This document shows, piece after piece, positions 26,661 to 34,559 of a stretch of DNA of 64,000 nt. The notes below the pieces were generated by a model. It was not told the origin of the DNA. It saw only the letters and a program-made list of their open reading frames with translations, and searched no databases. The stretch is taken from positions 1 to 64,000 of the forward strand of contig JAKFYH010000054.1 of assembly GCA_021730945.1 (NCBI GenBank). Direction: 5' to 3'. The stretch comes from Acidobacteriota bacterium (lineage in GTDB: Bacteria > Acidobacteriota > Vicinamibacteria > Vicinamibacterales > UBA2999). A program made the position numbers and the translations under genes. How positions within the stretch are numbered: position 1 is the stretch's first letter; each line of letters begins with the position of its first letter.

Positions 26661-27551
26661 ATGGACGAGGCGCGGGCGGCACGCCTGTATCGAGACGCCG
26701 ACGGTGGGCGCTGGGACCTGCCGGTCGAGGCCTTCGTCGAGGCGCTGGAGCGGAGCACCGCCAAGGCGCTCGCCGGCCGCCCCGCCGGGGCGTCTGAGCG
26801 CGATCGCTACCTCGCCTCGCTGCACCTGGCCGACCTCGCACTGGCCTGCGCCTGTGCCCGCGGGCACGAGGCGGCCTGGGATCACTTCGTCGCCCAATTC
26901 CGGCCGGCCCTTTATCGCGCGGCAGACGCACTCGATGCCAGCGGCGGCGCCCGTGAGGTGGCCGACGCCTTGTACGGGGAACTCTACGGCGTTCGAGAGC
27001 GCGAGGGCGGACGCCAGTCACTGTTTCGCTACTTCCATGGCCGCAGCAGCCTCAGTACCTGGCTGCGGTCGCTGGTGGCCCAGCGCTATGTCGACCGCAT
27101 TCGCGAAGTGCGGCGGCTGGCGCCGCTGCCCGAAGACTCGTCGCCGGCGGCCCTGCCGGCGCCGCCGGCACCACCCGACCCCGACCGCTCGCGATTCGCA
27201 GCGGCCATGCGCGCGGCGCTGGGCACCGCCATTGCCGCCCTGGCGGCCCGGGACCGGCTGCTGCTCGGCTGCTACTATGCGCAGGAGATGACGCTCGCCC
27301 AGATCGGACGGCTCACGGGCGACCACGAAGCCACGGTGTCGCGCCACCTGGCGCGCACGCGCCGGGAGATCCGCGCGGCGGTCGAACAGCTCCTGCGCGA
27401 CAAGCACCACTTCGGCGACCGGGAAATCACCGAGTGCTTCGCCAGCCTGGCGGCCGAAGCCGGGCCGATCAACCTCGACGATTGGCTGGCCCCACCGGCC
27501 GCGCGCAAGAAATCCCTCGCCGCCCGTTCTAACCTTGAGGACCCCTCGTGA
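26661..27551 (+). CDS. ECF-like sigma factor
   Basis: The 296-residue product has sigma region 2 (about 75-150: AWDHFVAQFRPALYRAA, LYGELYG, SLFRYFHGRSSLSTWLRSLVAQRYVDRIRE) and region 4 (about 185-245: LAARDRLLLGCYYAQEMTLAQIGRLTGDHEATVSRHLARTRREI). An N-terminal ~70-residue helical extension and a short C-terminal tail are additional. The GTGA overlap with a zinc-finger anti-sigma gene is the classical arrangement and supports the call. Confidence 0.88.
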   Translation: MDEARAARLYRDADGGRWDLPVEAFVEALERSTAKALAGRPAGASERDRYLASLHLADLALACACARGHEAAWDHFVAQFRPALYRAADALDASGGAREVADALYGELYGVREREGGRQSLFRYFHGRSSLSTWLRSLVAQRYVDRIREVRRLAPLPEDSSPAALPAPPAPPDPDRSRFAAAMRAALGTAIAALAARDRLLLGCYYAQEMTLAQIGRLTGDHEATVSRHLARTRREIRAAVEQLLRDKHHFGDREITECFASLAAEAGPINLDDWLAPPAARKKSLAARSNLEDPS

Positions 27552-28453
27552 ACGCCGAACGCGATCGCGATTCGCTGTTGGAACGCGCGCTCAAGCGGGA
27601 AATGAGCGCGGAGCGCGAGGCTCCGGCCGGCGACGCCTGTCTCGACCCGGAAACGCTGGCCGCGTGGATGGACGGTGGCCTTGATGCCCACTCGCTGGCG
27701 TTGGCCGAGGCGCACGCGTCGAGTTGCGCGCGGTGCCAGTCCCTGGTGGCCACGCTGGTCCGCACCCTGCCGGCAGAGCCGGCGGCAGCGCCAGCGGGCA
27801 TGCGCCTGTGGCGGTGGTGGTTCGCGCCAGTCGCGGCGACCGCGGCGGCGGTGACCCTCTGGATGGTCGTGCCACCGCAACCGGTGACCGCACCCGATCA
27901 AGCCGAGTTAAAGACATTCGCGTCGGCGGAAGCATCGGTCGACCCGGTCACGCCGGCACCGGCACCGGCTCCAGCCGCGACCTTTGGCACGCCGCAGTCG
28001 AGTGCTGCGCAGGTGGGCCAGAGAGTGCGGGAGCGCGCGGAGGCGCCCGCCTCACCCGTGGCACCGGCCAGGGCCGACGCCGCCAGGCGCGGCCTGGCTG
28101 AACCCGAAGTCCTCGAACCGAAGGCCGAAGCCCCCCAACTGCGCGACAACGCGGCCGAAGGGCGTTTGACGGCCGCGGCCCCTCCAGCTGCGACCGGGGC
28201 CAACCGGGCGCAGCAGGACAGGGACGACTTCACGGCGCGCGCGGCGCCCTCGCCCAATGTCATCTGGCGGGTCGGTCGCGCTGGACTGGTGCAGTTGGCC
28301 ACCGACGGCCGCACGTTCGTGAGAATCGCATTTCCGGAGGCCGTCGACCTCACCGCCGTCACGGCCACCGACGAGCGTCAGGCGAAGGTAACCACCGCCG
28401 ACGGCCGGACATTCCAGACGGCCGATGGCGGCCACACCTGGCAGCGGCCGTAG
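27548..28453 (+). CDS. Zinc-finger anti-sigma factor with C-terminal sensor-like domain
   Basis: The 301-residue protein begins with a zf-HC2-type anti-sigma domain (AEAHASSCARCQSL, HxxxCxxC, about residues 57-67) followed by one membrane helix (WWFAPVAATAAAVTLWMVV). A long Ala/Pro/Glu linker leads to a periplasmic end (WRVGRAGLVQLATDG, DGGHTWQRP) like a single repeat of BNR/photosystem-II-type propellers. It likely holds the overlapping ECF sigma factor until a signal outside is sensed. Start GTG overlaps the sigma stop. Confidence 0.85.
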   Translation: MNAERDRDSLLERALKREMSAEREAPAGDACLDPETLAAWMDGGLDAHSLALAEAHASSCARCQSLVATLVRTLPAEPAAAPAGMRLWRWWFAPVAATAAAVTLWMVVPPQPVTAPDQAELKTFASAEASVDPVTPAPAPAPAATFGTPQSSAAQVGQRVRERAEAPASPVAPARADAARRGLAEPEVLEPKAEAPQLRDNAAEGRLTAAAPPAATGANRAQQDRDDFTARAAPSPNVIWRVGRAGLVQLATDGRTFVRIAFPEAVDLTAVTATDERQAKVTTADGRTFQTADGGHTWQRP

Positions 28454-28636
28454 GGCGGGCCTGCAGCCCTTCTGGGACTCGGTCCTTCGGACCTTCGTGG
28501 GGCTCGGGCGCTTCGCGCCCTCGTGGGGGGGAAATGCTCGTCCCCACGAACGCGGTGAGCCCCAGGACGCTCGCGTAGCGAGCGACACCGACGAGCGCCG
28601 CAGGCGCGAGTCCCACCGGCTGCAAGAAATCCCGCC
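28454..28636 (+). other. 183-nt multibranch structured element
   Basis: It begins right after the TAG of the anti-sigma gene. Perfect stems: 28454-28459/28631-28636, 28462-28468/28618-28624, 28473-28480/28608-28615 as outer helix; inside are hairpin 28481-28493, stem 28499-28505/28557-28563 enclosing hairpins 28506-28520 and 28521-28549, then hairpins 28568-28584 and 28595-28607. Four of the hairpins have 3-base loops. It could be an RNA, a DNA repeat element, or a complex terminator. The rest of the gap to 28694 has nothing clear. Confidence 0.75.
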
Positions 28637-28694
28637 GACCCCGTTCTAAGGGAAAGGGCCACGAACGGCCCCCAATTCTCAAGGAGCGGTTCCC

Positions 28695-30191
28695 ATGTCT
28701 GCACGCACGTATCTCGCGTCCCTGGTCGTTGTCGGTGGCGCGCTGCTGATGCGGCCCGAAACCCAGCCGGTGCTGCTGGCCGGGCCAGAGGTGAACGACG
28801 CGGCGCCGGCGACCGGCGGCGACCAGGATCTGACGACGACCCTGGACGACCAGTCCGAACTCGCCATCACGGTTTACAACTCCGATATCGCGCTCATCCG
28901 CGACGTTCGCAACCTGCAACTTGCGCGCGGCACGGGCAACCTGCGATTCATGGACATTGCCGCCACGGTCAACCCGGCGACCGTGCATTTCCGGTCGCTC
29001 ACCGACCCCGCCCGCGTCCGTGTGCTCGAGCAGAACTACGAATACGACCTGCTTGAACCGGACAAGCTGCTGCGGAAGTACGTGGGGCGCGAAGTGACGC
29101 TCATGCGGAATCGTCAGGACGGCGGCACCACCCGGCAAGAGGAAGTGAAGGCGCTGCTCCTGAGCTACAACGCCGCGCCGGTCTGGAAGATCGGCAGCGA
29201 AATCGTCACCGGAATCGGCGCCGACCACATTCGCTTCCCGGAACTGCCGAGCACCCTCTATTCGCGGCCGACGCTGATCTGGACGGTAGCCAATGACGGC
29301 GCCGCCCGCCACCGGGTCGAGGCGTCCTACCTGGCCGGCAAGCTGGCCTGGAACGCCGACTACGTGCTCACGGTCTCGCGCGACGACAAGCTGGCCGACC
29401 TCAATGGCTGGGTGACGCTCACCAACGGGAGCGGCACCGCCTTCCGCAACGCCAAGCTGCAGTTGGTGGCCGGCGACCTGAACCGCGTTCGCCAGCAGTT
29501 CGGCAAGATGGAGATGGCGCTGCACGAGCGTCGCGACGCCGCGGCCCCAGCCGTCAACATGGCCGAGGAGTCGTTCTCGGACTATCACCTCTACACGCTC
29601 GGACGAAAGACGACCATCAACAACAACCAGACCAAACAGGTCAGCTTGCTCGAAGGCACCGACGTGCCGGTGATCAAGCGCTACGTCGTTGAGGGGCAGG
29701 CCTTCTATTACCGCAATCAACAGCACCCGGGGTCGCCGATCAAGGATCTGGTGCAGGTTTACTACCAGTTCAAGAACGAGCAGAAGGGCGGCCTCGGCAT
29801 TCCCATGCCGGCCGGCGTGCTCCGCGTCTATCAGGAGGACTCCAAGGGCGGCGTGCAGTTCGTGGGTGAGGACCGCCTGACGCACACGCCGAAGGACGAG
29901 ACGCTGAACGTGAAGATTGGCAACGCCTTCGACGTGGTGTGCGAACGCAAGCAGACCGACTTCCAGAAGATCGCCAGCAACGTCTACGAGATGGAATACG
30001 AGGTCACCCTGCGCAACCACAAGGCGACCGCCGTCTCGGTGGAGGTCAACGAACCGCTGGGGGGCACCTGGCGGATGATTCGCTCATCGCACGAATGGAC
30101 CAAGACCGACGCCTGGGCGGCGCAGTTCCATGTGCCGGTCGCGGCCGACGGCGCGGCGGTGCTCCGCTACCGGGTGCGGGTGACGTACTGA
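28695..30191 (+). CDS. Secreted DUF4139-type protein
   Basis: The 498-residue protein starts with a signal-like hydrophobic stretch (residues 3-20). It then shows features of the DUF4139 family: ITVYNSDIALIRDVRNL, FMDIAATVNPATVHF, YNAAPVWKIG, WTVANDGAARHRVEASYLAGKLAWNADYVL and the late LRNHKATAVSVEVNEPL. The fold is beta-rich; function unknown. CAAGGAG lies ten bases before the ATG. Confidence 0.85.
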   Translation: MSARTYLASLVVVGGALLMRPETQPVLLAGPEVNDAAPATGGDQDLTTTLDDQSELAITVYNSDIALIRDVRNLQLARGTGNLRFMDIAATVNPATVHFRSLTDPARVRVLEQNYEYDLLEPDKLLRKYVGREVTLMRNRQDGGTTRQEEVKALLLSYNAAPVWKIGSEIVTGIGADHIRFPELPSTLYSRPTLIWTVANDGAARHRVEASYLAGKLAWNADYVLTVSRDDKLADLNGWVTLTNGSGTAFRNAKLQLVAGDLNRVRQQFGKMEMALHERRDAAAPAVNMAEESFSDYHLYTLGRKTTINNNQTKQVSLLEGTDVPVIKRYVVEGQAFYYRNQQHPGSPIKDLVQVYYQFKNEQKGGLGIPMPAGVLRVYQEDSKGGVQFVGEDRLTHTPKDETLNVKIGNAFDVVCERKQTDFQKIASNVYEMEYEVTLRNHKATAVSVEVNEPLGGTWRMIRSSHEWTKTDAWAAQFHVPVAADGAAVLRYRVRVTY

Positions 30192-30204
30192 CGCAAGTGG
30201 GGTG

Positions 30205-30230
30205 GAGGCAACCCCTTCCGGGGTTGCCTC
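30205..30230. terminator. 11-bp hairpin between convergent genes
   Basis: GAGGCAACCCC-TTCC-GGGGTTGCCTC, perfect, between the DUF4139 stop and the STAS stop on the other strand. No U-run on either side, so likely a bidirectional stop or an RNA end-stabiliser. Confidence 0.7.
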
Positions 30231-30235
30231 GCGAC

Positions 30236-30577
30236 TCAGGCGGTGAAGCTGGCCAGCGCCTTCTCTTCCGAGTCGTAGGTGTCGAACACGGTCAACAACT
30301 TGGTGATGGTGAGCAAGTCGGTGATGCGGTTGGTGAGGTTGGCGAGCTTCACGGCGCCGTTGGCCTTGCGCGCGGCCATCGAGCAGCGAACCAGTTCGCC
30401 CAGCCCGCCGCTGTCCATGTAGCCGACGCCGGCGAGGTTGAGCACCACCTTGTTCTGTCCCTGAAAGACGACGCTGGCGACCTTGTCGCGCAGCAGCGCC
30501 GCGCCGTCATCAATGGTGAGCTTGCCTTCGAGGTCCAGGACGGTGATGTCGCCGACGGTGCGTTCGTTGATCTGCAT
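30236..30577 (-). CDS. STAS-domain anti-sigma-factor antagonist
   Basis: The 113-residue protein has the STAS core: MQINERTVGDITVLDLEGKL, KVVLNLAGVGYMDSGGLGELV with the phosphorylatable Ser in MDSGGLG, and a C-terminal helix. It matches the SpoIIAA/RsbV type better than the STAS protein at 10115. It stands alone without kinase or sigma neighbour. Start is the ATG at 30577; an extra 12 codons upstream would be a poor fit. Confidence 0.9.
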   Translation of the reverse strand: MQINERTVGDITVLDLEGKLTIDDGAALLRDKVASVVFQGQNKVVLNLAGVGYMDSGGLGELVRCSMAARKANGAVKLANLTNRITDLLTITKLLTVFDTYDSEEKALASFTA

Positions 30578-30689
30578 TGCGGAATCCCTGTCGGCCCGGA
30601 CGCCCCCGGGCAATGGTGAGACTTCCGCTGGTTCGGGGGGCGGCGTCTCGCCCGGCGAGTTTACCTCATACGGCAGGCGGGTGCGCCGC

Positions 30690-31682
30690 CTAGTAGGGCA
30701 CGTCGGTCAGGCGATCCCGTCCGCTGGCCATGTCCTGCTCAAGCAGGGTCAGCAGCGCCTTGGCCACCGGCCCCGGCCGGCCGTCGCCAATCTTCGCGCC
30801 GTCCCAGGTGACAATCGGCGCCACCTTGATGGAACTGCCGATCAGCATCATCTCTCGGGCCGCGCGGGCGTCGGCCGCAGGCACGTCGCACACTTCAACC
30901 CCGGCGATCACGCCCTGCGCGACCAGGGCCGGCGCCAGGTCCAGCAGCCGCCTCGACGTGCAGCCGGACAGGATGTGATCGAACTTCGGGTGGCGCAACA
31001 CCCCGTCGGTCGTGACAAACGCCACGTTCATGTTCGAGCTCTCGCCGACGTTGCCGGCGGCGTCGAGGAAGACGCCATTGTCGAGGCCAGCCTGCTTGGC
31101 CTCCATCTGCATCAACACGTTGGGCAGGTAATTGGTGCTCTTGGTAATGGCGTACAACGAGGGCTTGATCGGGTAGGTCGTCGTCATGACCTTCAAGCCC
31201 TCGGTGTACCAGCGTTCGGGATAGACCAGGCCGGCGAACACCATCACAAAGAACCCGGGTTCGGCGCCGGCGGCGGGGCTGAGCTCAAGGCTGCCGGGAC
31301 CTGACGACAGCCAATAGCGAATCGCGCCGTCGCGCCGGCCACTCGCAGCCGTGGTCTTGACGATCAGGTCGCGCATCTGCTCACGCGAACCATAGAGGGC
31401 GAGCCTGGAGCGTTTTGCCGATCCCACGAACCGGTCGAGGTGTGCGTCGAGGTCGTAAATCCTGCCGTTGACGATGCCGGCGGTGTCGAAGATGCCGTGG
31501 CCGCGATGCACGATGTGATCGTCGAAGGGGATCACCATCAGCGCCGGGTCGGTGACGATGCCACCCAGCTGACTCGAATAGAACGCCGAATACTTGACCG
31601 GCTGTCTCTGGCGCAGCGCGCGCAGTCCGGCCAGCACGTCGTCGGCGCCGAGTAATGGAAGCGGTGATGTCGTCGCAGGCAT
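30690..31682 (-). CDS. Class IV aminotransferase
   Basis: The 330-residue PLP enzyme belongs to the branched-chain/D-amino-acid aminotransferase and aminodeoxychorismate lyase group: DHIVHRGHGIFDTAGIVNGRIYDLDAHLDRF, the PLP Lys in ITKSTNYLPNVLMQMEAKQ, NVGESSNMNVAFV, and GCTSRRLL. Motifs do not decide between branched-chain, D-alanine and ADC lyase roles. TAGAGT lies ten bases before the ATG at 31682. Confidence 0.87.
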   Translation of the reverse strand: MPATTSPLPLLGADDVLAGLRALRQRQPVKYSAFYSSQLGGIVTDPALMVIPFDDHIVHRGHGIFDTAGIVNGRIYDLDAHLDRFVGSAKRSRLALYGSREQMRDLIVKTTAASGRRDGAIRYWLSSGPGSLELSPAAGAEPGFFVMVFAGLVYPERWYTEGLKVMTTTYPIKPSLYAITKSTNYLPNVLMQMEAKQAGLDNGVFLDAAGNVGESSNMNVAFVTTDGVLRHPKFDHILSGCTSRRLLDLAPALVAQGVIAGVEVCDVPAADARAAREMMLIGSSIKVAPIVTWDGAKIGDGRPGPVAKALLTLLEQDMASGRDRLTDVPY

Positions 31683-31722
31683 GGGTGTGTTCACTCTAGC
31701 ATGCGGCACGTGGGACGGTGCC

Positions 31723-33309
31723 TCACCTGGGCCTGGTCGACGGGCCGTAGAGCACGCGGCCGGGGCGCGCGGCGGTCATCTTGCCGGCCTCGAACGCGAC
31801 CTGGCCGTTGACGATCACCAGGCTGACGCCCTCGGCGTAACTGTGGGGCTTCTCGAAGGTCGCGGTATCGCGGACGGTGGCCGCATCGAAGACCGCGATG
31901 TCGGCCTTCAGTCCCTGGCGCAGCACGCCGCGATCGCTCAAGCCGAGCCGCTGCGCGGGAAACGCCGACATCTTCTGCACCGCGGTCTCGAGCGGCAGCA
32001 GCTTCTTGTCGCGCGCGTAGAGGCCCAGCACGCGAACGAACGTGCCATAGCTGCGCGGGTGTGGGACATTGCGGCCAAACACCGCCACTTCGCCGTCCGA
32101 CGCGATCATGGTCGCCGGATGCACGAGGATGCGCTCCAGGTCCTCCTCGCCGATCGCGTGGAAGATGCCGCCGCAGCCGCCCTGCTCCACAATCCACATC
32201 GCCGTCTCGGCCGCGTTCTCGATCGTGACGGCAAGACCGCGGCCTTGGGTGATCTGGGCCAGGTTCTGGCCCGCGAGCTTGGGATCGAACTGGCAGGCTG
32301 AGACCGACACGTTCTTCGGATCGCCGCCTCCGCGCTCATCGCGAATGATGGCTGTGCTCTCGGCCTTGATCCGGGCCCGCGTGGCCGGATCCTTGAGGCG
32401 TTTGAGCGTCGAGTCGCGCCCGCCTTCCTGCGCCCACGCCGGCAGCAAGGCGGCGCCAATGCTGGTCGCCGAGGCGGTATACGGATACTGATCGATGGTG
32501 GCATCCACACCGCGGGCCCGCGCTTCATCCACCATGCGCAGGGTCTCGACCGAGGCGCCCCAATACTTCTTGCCGACCACCTTGTGATGGGTCAACTGCG
32601 TCGGCAGGCCGCCCTTTTCCCCGATGGCGATGGTCTCGCGCACGCTGTCGCCGAGACCCCTGGCCTCGTCACGCATATGGGAAATGTAGATGCCTCCCAG
32701 GCGCCCGGCGACCCGGGCCAGGTCGATCACTTCTTCGGTCGGCGTGAAGTTGCCGGGCACATAGAAGAGCCCGGAGCTCAGGCCGAACGCGCCCTGCTCC
32801 ATGCCCTGGGTTACCAGCGCGCGCATCTGCTCGAGCTCGGCCCGGGTCGCGGGACGATCCACTTCGCCCATCACCGTGCCGCGAATCGACCCCTGCCCGA
32901 TAAAGCTGGCAAAGTTTGGCGTGATGCGGGTGGCCGCCACCTTGGCGAGAAACGGTCCCAGCGGCACCTCGGAGCTGCCGTCGGGGCCCTCGATCAGCGT
33001 GGTGACCCCCTGCCGGATGTAGTTGTCGGCGGTCGGCACCTCGAAGATGCCCCGCCGGGCGTGGGTGTGGATGTCGATGAACCCCGGCGCCACCACCAGG
33101 CCCTTGACATCAACCACGCGGGTGGCCGGCTCCGCGATCGAGGTCGCGATGCGGACGATGGTGTCGCCCTTGATGGCAATGTCGGCCTGGTACCACGGGC
33201 TGGCGGTGCCATCGACGATGCGGCCGCCGCGCAGCACGAGGTCGTAGGCCGGCGCCTGGCCGAACATCATCACGGGAACCACCAGCAGCAACGGAAGCAA
33301 TCGGCGCAT
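31723..33309 (-). CDS. N-acyl-D-amino-acid deacylase (D-aminoacylase)
   Basis: The 528-residue secreted amidohydrolase has a signal peptide (MRRLLPLLLVVPVMMFG), YDLVLRGGRIVDGT, the metal motif PGFIDIHTHARR, GVTTLIEGPDG, GLSSGLFYVPG, YISHMRDEARG and LTHHKVVG. The D-aminoacylase group removes acyl groups from D-amino acids; actual substrate is inferred only. TATAGT ends six bases before the ATG, pointing to a leaderless message. Confidence 0.9.
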   Translation of the reverse strand: MRRLLPLLLVVPVMMFGQAPAYDLVLRGGRIVDGTASPWYQADIAIKGDTIVRIATSIAEPATRVVDVKGLVVAPGFIDIHTHARRGIFEVPTADNYIRQGVTTLIEGPDGSSEVPLGPFLAKVAATRITPNFASFIGQGSIRGTVMGEVDRPATRAELEQMRALVTQGMEQGAFGLSSGLFYVPGNFTPTEEVIDLARVAGRLGGIYISHMRDEARGLGDSVRETIAIGEKGGLPTQLTHHKVVGKKYWGASVETLRMVDEARARGVDATIDQYPYTASATSIGAALLPAWAQEGGRDSTLKRLKDPATRARIKAESTAIIRDERGGGDPKNVSVSACQFDPKLAGQNLAQITQGRGLAVTIENAAETAMWIVEQGGCGGIFHAIGEEDLERILVHPATMIASDGEVAVFGRNVPHPRSYGTFVRVLGLYARDKKLLPLETAVQKMSAFPAQRLGLSDRGVLRQGLKADIAVFDAATVRDTATFEKPHSYAEGVSLVIVNGQVAFEAGKMTAARPGRVLYGPSTRPR

Positions 33310-33315
33310 GGCGCG

Positions 33316-33321
33316 ACTATA
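33316..33321 (-). promoter_or_regulatory. Candidate -10 box of the D-aminoacylase gene (leaderless type)
   Basis: TATAGT on the minus strand, six bases before the ATG at 33309. Confidence 0.45.
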
Positions 33322-33364
33322 GCGCCAGCGGTGCGCGAAGAGAAAGCAAGACCCGCGCAGGCAC

Positions 33365-33393
33365 AAAAAAAGGCCGCGGGGCGACCCGCGGCC
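33365..33393 (-). terminator. Rho-independent terminator after lpxC
   Basis: On the minus strand GGCCGCGGG-TCGC-CCCGCGGCC (9 bp) is followed by seven T. It lies 40 bases after the lpxC stop. Confidence 0.92.
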
Positions 33394-33432
33394 TAATGCG
33401 TTCACATTGGAGGTTGAGAGCGAGTCGGACTG

Positions 33433-34338
33433 CTAGTGTGCGCGCGCCGCTCCCGGCACGCCCACGGCATCGAACGCCCCTTCGGGCACGGCGGACGGCG
33501 CCTCGACCAGGCACCACGCCTCTTGATCGCTGAGAATCTCGGCCGCCAACTGCGTATGCAAGGCGTGACCGGCGCGATGGGCGACGACGTGGCCCACGAT
33601 CGGCCGGCCGACCAGCGCCAGGTCGCCGACGACATCGAGAATCTTGTGACGGACAAACTCGTCCTCGAAGCGCAGCGCGTTCAGCACGCCGGTGTCACCA
33701 ATGACGATGGCGTTCTCGAGTGAACCGCCGAGCGCGAGGCCATTCTGGCGCAGCCACTCCACTTCCTTGAGGAAGCCAAAGGTGCGCGCCGCCGCGATGT
33801 TGTCGGCAAAGCTCGCTTCGGTGATGCGTTCGGTGCGCGACTGGAGCCGCAGCAACGGATGGTCGAAGCTGATGGTGTAGCTGACCTTGAAGTGATCGGA
33901 CGGGTAAATCGCGATGCGCTTGTCGCCGCTGGCAATCTGCACCGGCTTCAGGATCTTGAGATACTTGCGCGACGGCGCCAGCTTCTTGATGCCCGCCTCC
34001 TGCAGCAGATACAGGAACGGGGCGCTGCTGCCGTCCATGATCGGCACTTCGCGGTGGTTGAGCTCGACCAGGACGTTGTCGATGCCGGCCGAGACCAGCG
34101 CGGCCAGCAGGTGCTCAACCGTCTCCACGGTCGCGCCGGCCTTGCCGAGCACCGTGGCGTGCTGCACACTGGAAACTTCAGAAACCGAAGCGGGGATCTC
34201 GACGCCCAGGTCGGTCCGGCGAAACCGGATGCCGGTGTCGGCAGCCGCGGGTTTCAACGTCAGCGTGACCTTCTGGCCGGAGTGAAGCCCGATGCCAGCG
34301 CACGAGATATGCCGTTTGATCGTCCGTTGTGCGTCCAT
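33433..34338 (-). CDS. lpxC: UDP-3-O-acyl-N-acetylglucosamine deacetylase
   Basis: LpxC does the committed zinc-dependent step of lipid A synthesis. The 301-residue protein has QRTIKRHISCAGIGLHSG, the zinc/His region VETVEHLLAAL, the NHREVPIMDGSSAPF strand, EDEFVRHKILDVVGDLALVG with zinc ligands H and D, and GHALH near the C-terminus. Its presence shows an outer membrane with lipopolysaccharide. It is followed by a strong terminator and stands alone. Upstream (34339-34559) is an AT-rich promoter region without a gene. Confidence 0.96.
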   Translation of the reverse strand: MDAQRTIKRHISCAGIGLHSGQKVTLTLKPAAADTGIRFRRTDLGVEIPASVSEVSSVQHATVLGKAGATVETVEHLLAALVSAGIDNVLVELNHREVPIMDGSSAPFLYLLQEAGIKKLAPSRKYLKILKPVQIASGDKRIAIYPSDHFKVSYTISFDHPLLRLQSRTERITEASFADNIAAARTFGFLKEVEWLRQNGLALGGSLENAIVIGDTGVLNALRFEDEFVRHKILDVVGDLALVGRPIVGHVVAHRAGHALHTQLAAEILSDQEAWCLVEAPSAVPEGAFDAVGVPGAARAH

Positions 34339-34559
34339 TCAGTCTACGGTTCCGGTCACCAGAGAAGCAAAGTCGATGCCTAAGATGCACCGGAGCGATT
34401 GAATCGAATAAGTCTATTATTCACAACGTTTACACAGATTTTCACATTCAGGCACTCCCAACGACTGTGTTTCTGGAACCACAGCGGCCTTGGCCCGAAG
34501 TGTGGCAATACGGCCACTTGCCATCGCCTTTGAGGCTTCGGCAGAGCGGGCTCAGTCGT
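34339..34559 (-). promoter_or_regulatory. AT-rich lpxC upstream region, no gene
   Basis: Between lpxC and the uvrA stop the sequence is visibly AT-richer (for example TATTATTCACAACG). It must hold the lpxC promoter, but I cannot name the boxes with confidence. Confidence 0.3.

Noticed and set aside
28454-28694. tRNA or rRNA fragment
   Set aside because: No acceptor stem with CCA, T-loop or anticodon pattern; stems do not match a cloverleaf of tRNA size.
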